From Prasinococcaceae sp. CCMP 1430 (Eukaryota; Prasinodermophyta; Palmophyllophyceae; Prasinococcales; Prasinococcaceae), in assembly GCA_013416795.1 (NCBI GenBank), contig RQSC01000020.1, positions 305,745-345,779 of the forward strand: a DNA stretch of 40,035 nt, given 5' to 3'. Both the position numbers and the translations under genes were made by a program. The notes beneath the pieces are model-generated. The model saw only the letters and a program-made list of their open reading frames with translations, was not told where the DNA came from and made no database searches. This document shows positions 37,888 to 40,035 of the stretch, one piece after another (the first letter of the stretch is position 1; every line of letters starts with the position of its first letter).

Positions 37888-39200
37888 CTACAGCATGGCC
37901 TTGAACTCGGCGATGGCCTTGTGCATTGCGTCGCGCTCGCCGCTCAGCTTTTCCCGCTTTGCCTTCTCGGCGTCCTGCACCTTTGCGGGCACGCGCGCGA
38001 CGTAGTCGGCGCCGCTCATCTTCTTGTCGAGCGCCTCCAGCTGAGACTCGAGCGCGGCCACCTTCTTCTCGAGCGACGCCACCTCCTTCTTGGCGTCGAT
38101 CGCGCCCGCGAGCAGCACGTGCGCGGTCACCTCGGGGTTGACGATGGCGACGCCGCAGCCCTTGGGCACGTCGGCCTCGTCGGTGACCACGGTGACCGAC
38201 GCGGAGAGCGACAGCGACGCGGTGACGGGGGCCCCGGCGCGCGCGGTGTCGGCGGCGGCCGCGGTCTTCGCGTGGATGAACACCTCGGGGCGGGTTTTGG
38301 ACGGCAGGTTGTAGCTCGCGCGCAGCGACCGCACGGCGCCGGCGGCGGCGTTCACGGCGGCCATGGTGGCGAGCGCGTCCGGGTCGGCCCACTCGGCGAT
38401 GGCAGTGGGGTAGGGGGCGATCATGATGGACTCGATGCCCGCCACCTCGGAGCCCTCCTTGGGCAGGCGCTGCCACAGCTCCTCCGAGAGGAAGGGCATG
38501 AAGGGGTGCAGGAGGCGCAGCCCCGAGTCGAGGCACAGCCACAGGCCGACGCGCGCCGCGCGCTTCGCGGCCTCGTCCTTGGACGCCTCGGACAGGAGCG
38601 CCTTGGACGCCTCGATGTAGACGTCGCACAGCTGGTACTGAAAGAACGCGTGGATGGACGACGTGGCGGTGTTGAAGTCGTAGGCCTCCATGGCGGCGTT
38701 GATCGCGGCGGCCGCCTCGTTGAGCTTGGCGAGCACCCAGCGCACGGCGAGCGGCGCCGCCTTGACGTCGCGCGCCTCGGCCGCGGTGGGCGCCTTGAAG
38801 TCCTCGGGCAGGTTCATCATCGCGAAGCGGATGGCGTTCCACAGCTTGTTGCCCCACTGGCGGTAGCCCACGACGCGCTGCACGTCGAGGTTGATGTCGC
38901 GCCCCTGCGAGGTGTAGGCTGTGAGCGCGAAGCGCAACGCGTCCGTGCCGCACTCGGGGATGCCGTTGGGGTAGTCCTGCGCCTGGCCCGCCTGCGCCTT
39001 CTTCACCTCGCGCGGGTCGAGGTTGCCCTGCTCGAGCTTGGCCTGCAGGTCCTTGAGCGCGATGCCCTCGATGCACTCCAGCGGGTCGATGACGTTGCCG
39101 AGGGACTTGGACATCTTGCGCCCGTGCGCGTCGCGCACCATGGCGTGCAGGTACACCTGCTTGAAGGGCACCTTGCCCGTGAGGTTCATGCCCATCATCA

Positions 39201-39233
<33 letters not shown>

Positions 39234-40035
39234 GCCCCGTCTCGAGGAGGCTCGTCGGGTAGAACGCGTCGAGGTCGGCGCTCTCGTTGGGCCAGCCGAA
39301 GACCGAGAACGGGAAGAGCCCCGAGCTGAACCACGTGTCGAGCACGTCCTCGTCCTGCGAGAGCGTCAGCTCGCCCGCGCTCTCGGGGAACCGCCGCCTG
39401 GCCTCCGCAAGCGCCTCCTCCTCGGTGCGCGCCACCACCCAGCGCTCCATGCGCTCGCTGCTCGAGCCCGGCTGGCCCGTCTCGGCGTCGTCCCCGGGCA
39501 GGCGCACGAAGTACGCCGGGATGCGGTGGCCCCACCACAGCTGGCGCGAGATGCACCAGTCGCGGATGTTCTCCAGCCAGCCGAACCACGTCCGCTCGTG
39601 CATCTGCGGGATGATCTCCAGCCGACCGTCGCGCACCGCCTCGCAGGCGTCGGCGGCCATCTGCTTGCAGTCCACCCACCACTGTGGCTTGATCATGGGC
39701 TCGATAACGTCCTTGGAGCGCGAGCACAGGCCGAGGCGCATCTTGTTGTCCTTCACGCCGCGGTACAGGCCCGCCTCCTCGAGCGCCGCCAGCACCGTCT
39801 TGCGCGCCTCGAAGCGCGGCTGGCCGGCAAACCTGCTGCCGCCGTTGGCGTTGATGCGGCCGTCGTCCGTGAGGATGGAGATGAACTCGAGCTTGTGGCG
39901 CTTGCCCGTCTCGAAGTCGTTGGGGTCGTGCGCGGGCGTGATCTTGACCGCGCCCGTGCCGAAGGCCATGTCGACGAGCTCCGCGTCGCAGATGACGGGG
40001 ATCTCGCGGTCGACGAAGGGGTGGCGCAGCGACTT
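37888..40035 (-). CDS. VARS1: Valyl-tRNA synthetase, C-terminal part, continuing beyond the window
   Basis: Class I synthetase that charges tRNA-Val. 715 residues are visible in one uninterrupted frame from the window edge. Seen in order: the end of the CP1 editing domain (AFGTGAVKITPAHDPNDF, the ValRS/IleRS editing signature), IKPQWWVDC, ENIRDWCISRQLWWGHRIPA, DEDVLDTWFSSGLFPFS, the catalytic loop GRKMSKSLGNVIDP (about 39091-39132), the anticodon-binding helical domain (YRQWGNKLWNAIRF, HPFMPFLSEELWQRLP), and a C-terminal coiled-coil arm with a Lys/Glu-rich ending. HIGH and the N-terminal Rossmann half lie right of the window. Length and motifs fit the eukaryotic/bacterial ValRS family; no damage is seen. 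Cytosolic or organellar location cannot be decided without the N-terminus. Confidence 0.97.

Noticed and set aside
37343-39727. A 794-residue minus-strand open frame overlapping valyl-tRNA synthetase
   Set aside because: It is out of frame with the clear ValRS reading, Arg/Gly-rich, and continues through the non-coding array flank.

Overview
This is nuclear DNA of a very GC-rich unicellular eukaryote, most likely a microalga or heterotrophic protist (haptophyte or stramenopile grade; the window alone cannot decide). The signs are GT-AG introns that restore reading frames exactly, only eukaryote-type genes (ATG9, TARBP1/Trm3-like methyltransferase, TFIIS, a DDT-domain chromatin protein, eukaryotic-type phosphoglucomutase, valyl-tRNA synthetase), long (TG)n/(CA)n arrays and degenerate CCCTAA-like tracts. 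It is draft assembly: there is one 593-base N gap, four single-n joins where unrelated sequence abuts, a 251-base poly-C run and a 48-base poly-G run.

Layout, left to right. 448-1717 (+): last exon of phosphoglucomutase. 1874-3415 (-): equilibrative nucleoside transporter. 3813-5022 (-): two-exon SGNH/GDSL hydrolase. 5029-5242 (-): orphan N-terminal piece of tryptophanyl-tRNA synthetase. 5059-6021 (-): partial PP2C phosphatase cut by an n. 6025-6365: 51-bp minisatellite and telomere-like tract. 6707-7633 (+): divergent cyclophilin. 7724-12332 (-): complete two-exon TARBP1/Trm3 homologue. 13249-14442 (-): helicase-associated-repeat protein running into the gap. 15036-16373: TG/CA arrays and a perfect 341-bp copy of the gap-edge sequence. 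16762-18009 (-): unrecognised polyQ/basic protein. 18093-18986 (-): two-exon four-helix membrane protein. 19754-22159 (-): ATG9. 22386-23674: a second TG/CA island with telomere-like tracts. 24111-27461 (+): DDT-WHIM-Tudor-like chromatin protein just after the poly-C run. 27761-28573 (-): TFIIS. 28789-30769 (+): multi-exon unrecognised protein sharing a divergent promoter with TFIIS. 31056-37680: three tandem units, each carrying a paralogous multi-pass membrane protein. 37888-40035 (-): C-terminal two thirds of valyl-tRNA synthetase, running off the window.

Most genes are unrelated housekeeping functions (sugar phosphate metabolism, nucleoside transport, tRNA modification and charging, transcription elongation, autophagy, chromatin); there is no operon logic. 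The part that looks undescribed is the tandem array at 31-37.7 kb. Each unit has a conserved 5' module ending in a TATA-like CACATAAA, a membrane protein built from a repeated WAG-T..GYFA...GKG.EH..G.Y module, and a conserved 3' flank with a GC palindrome. The 5' module is better conserved between the first and third units than the proteins are, and the two youngest copies differ mainly in one membrane segment. No tRNA, rRNA, CRISPR array or intact transposon was seen.
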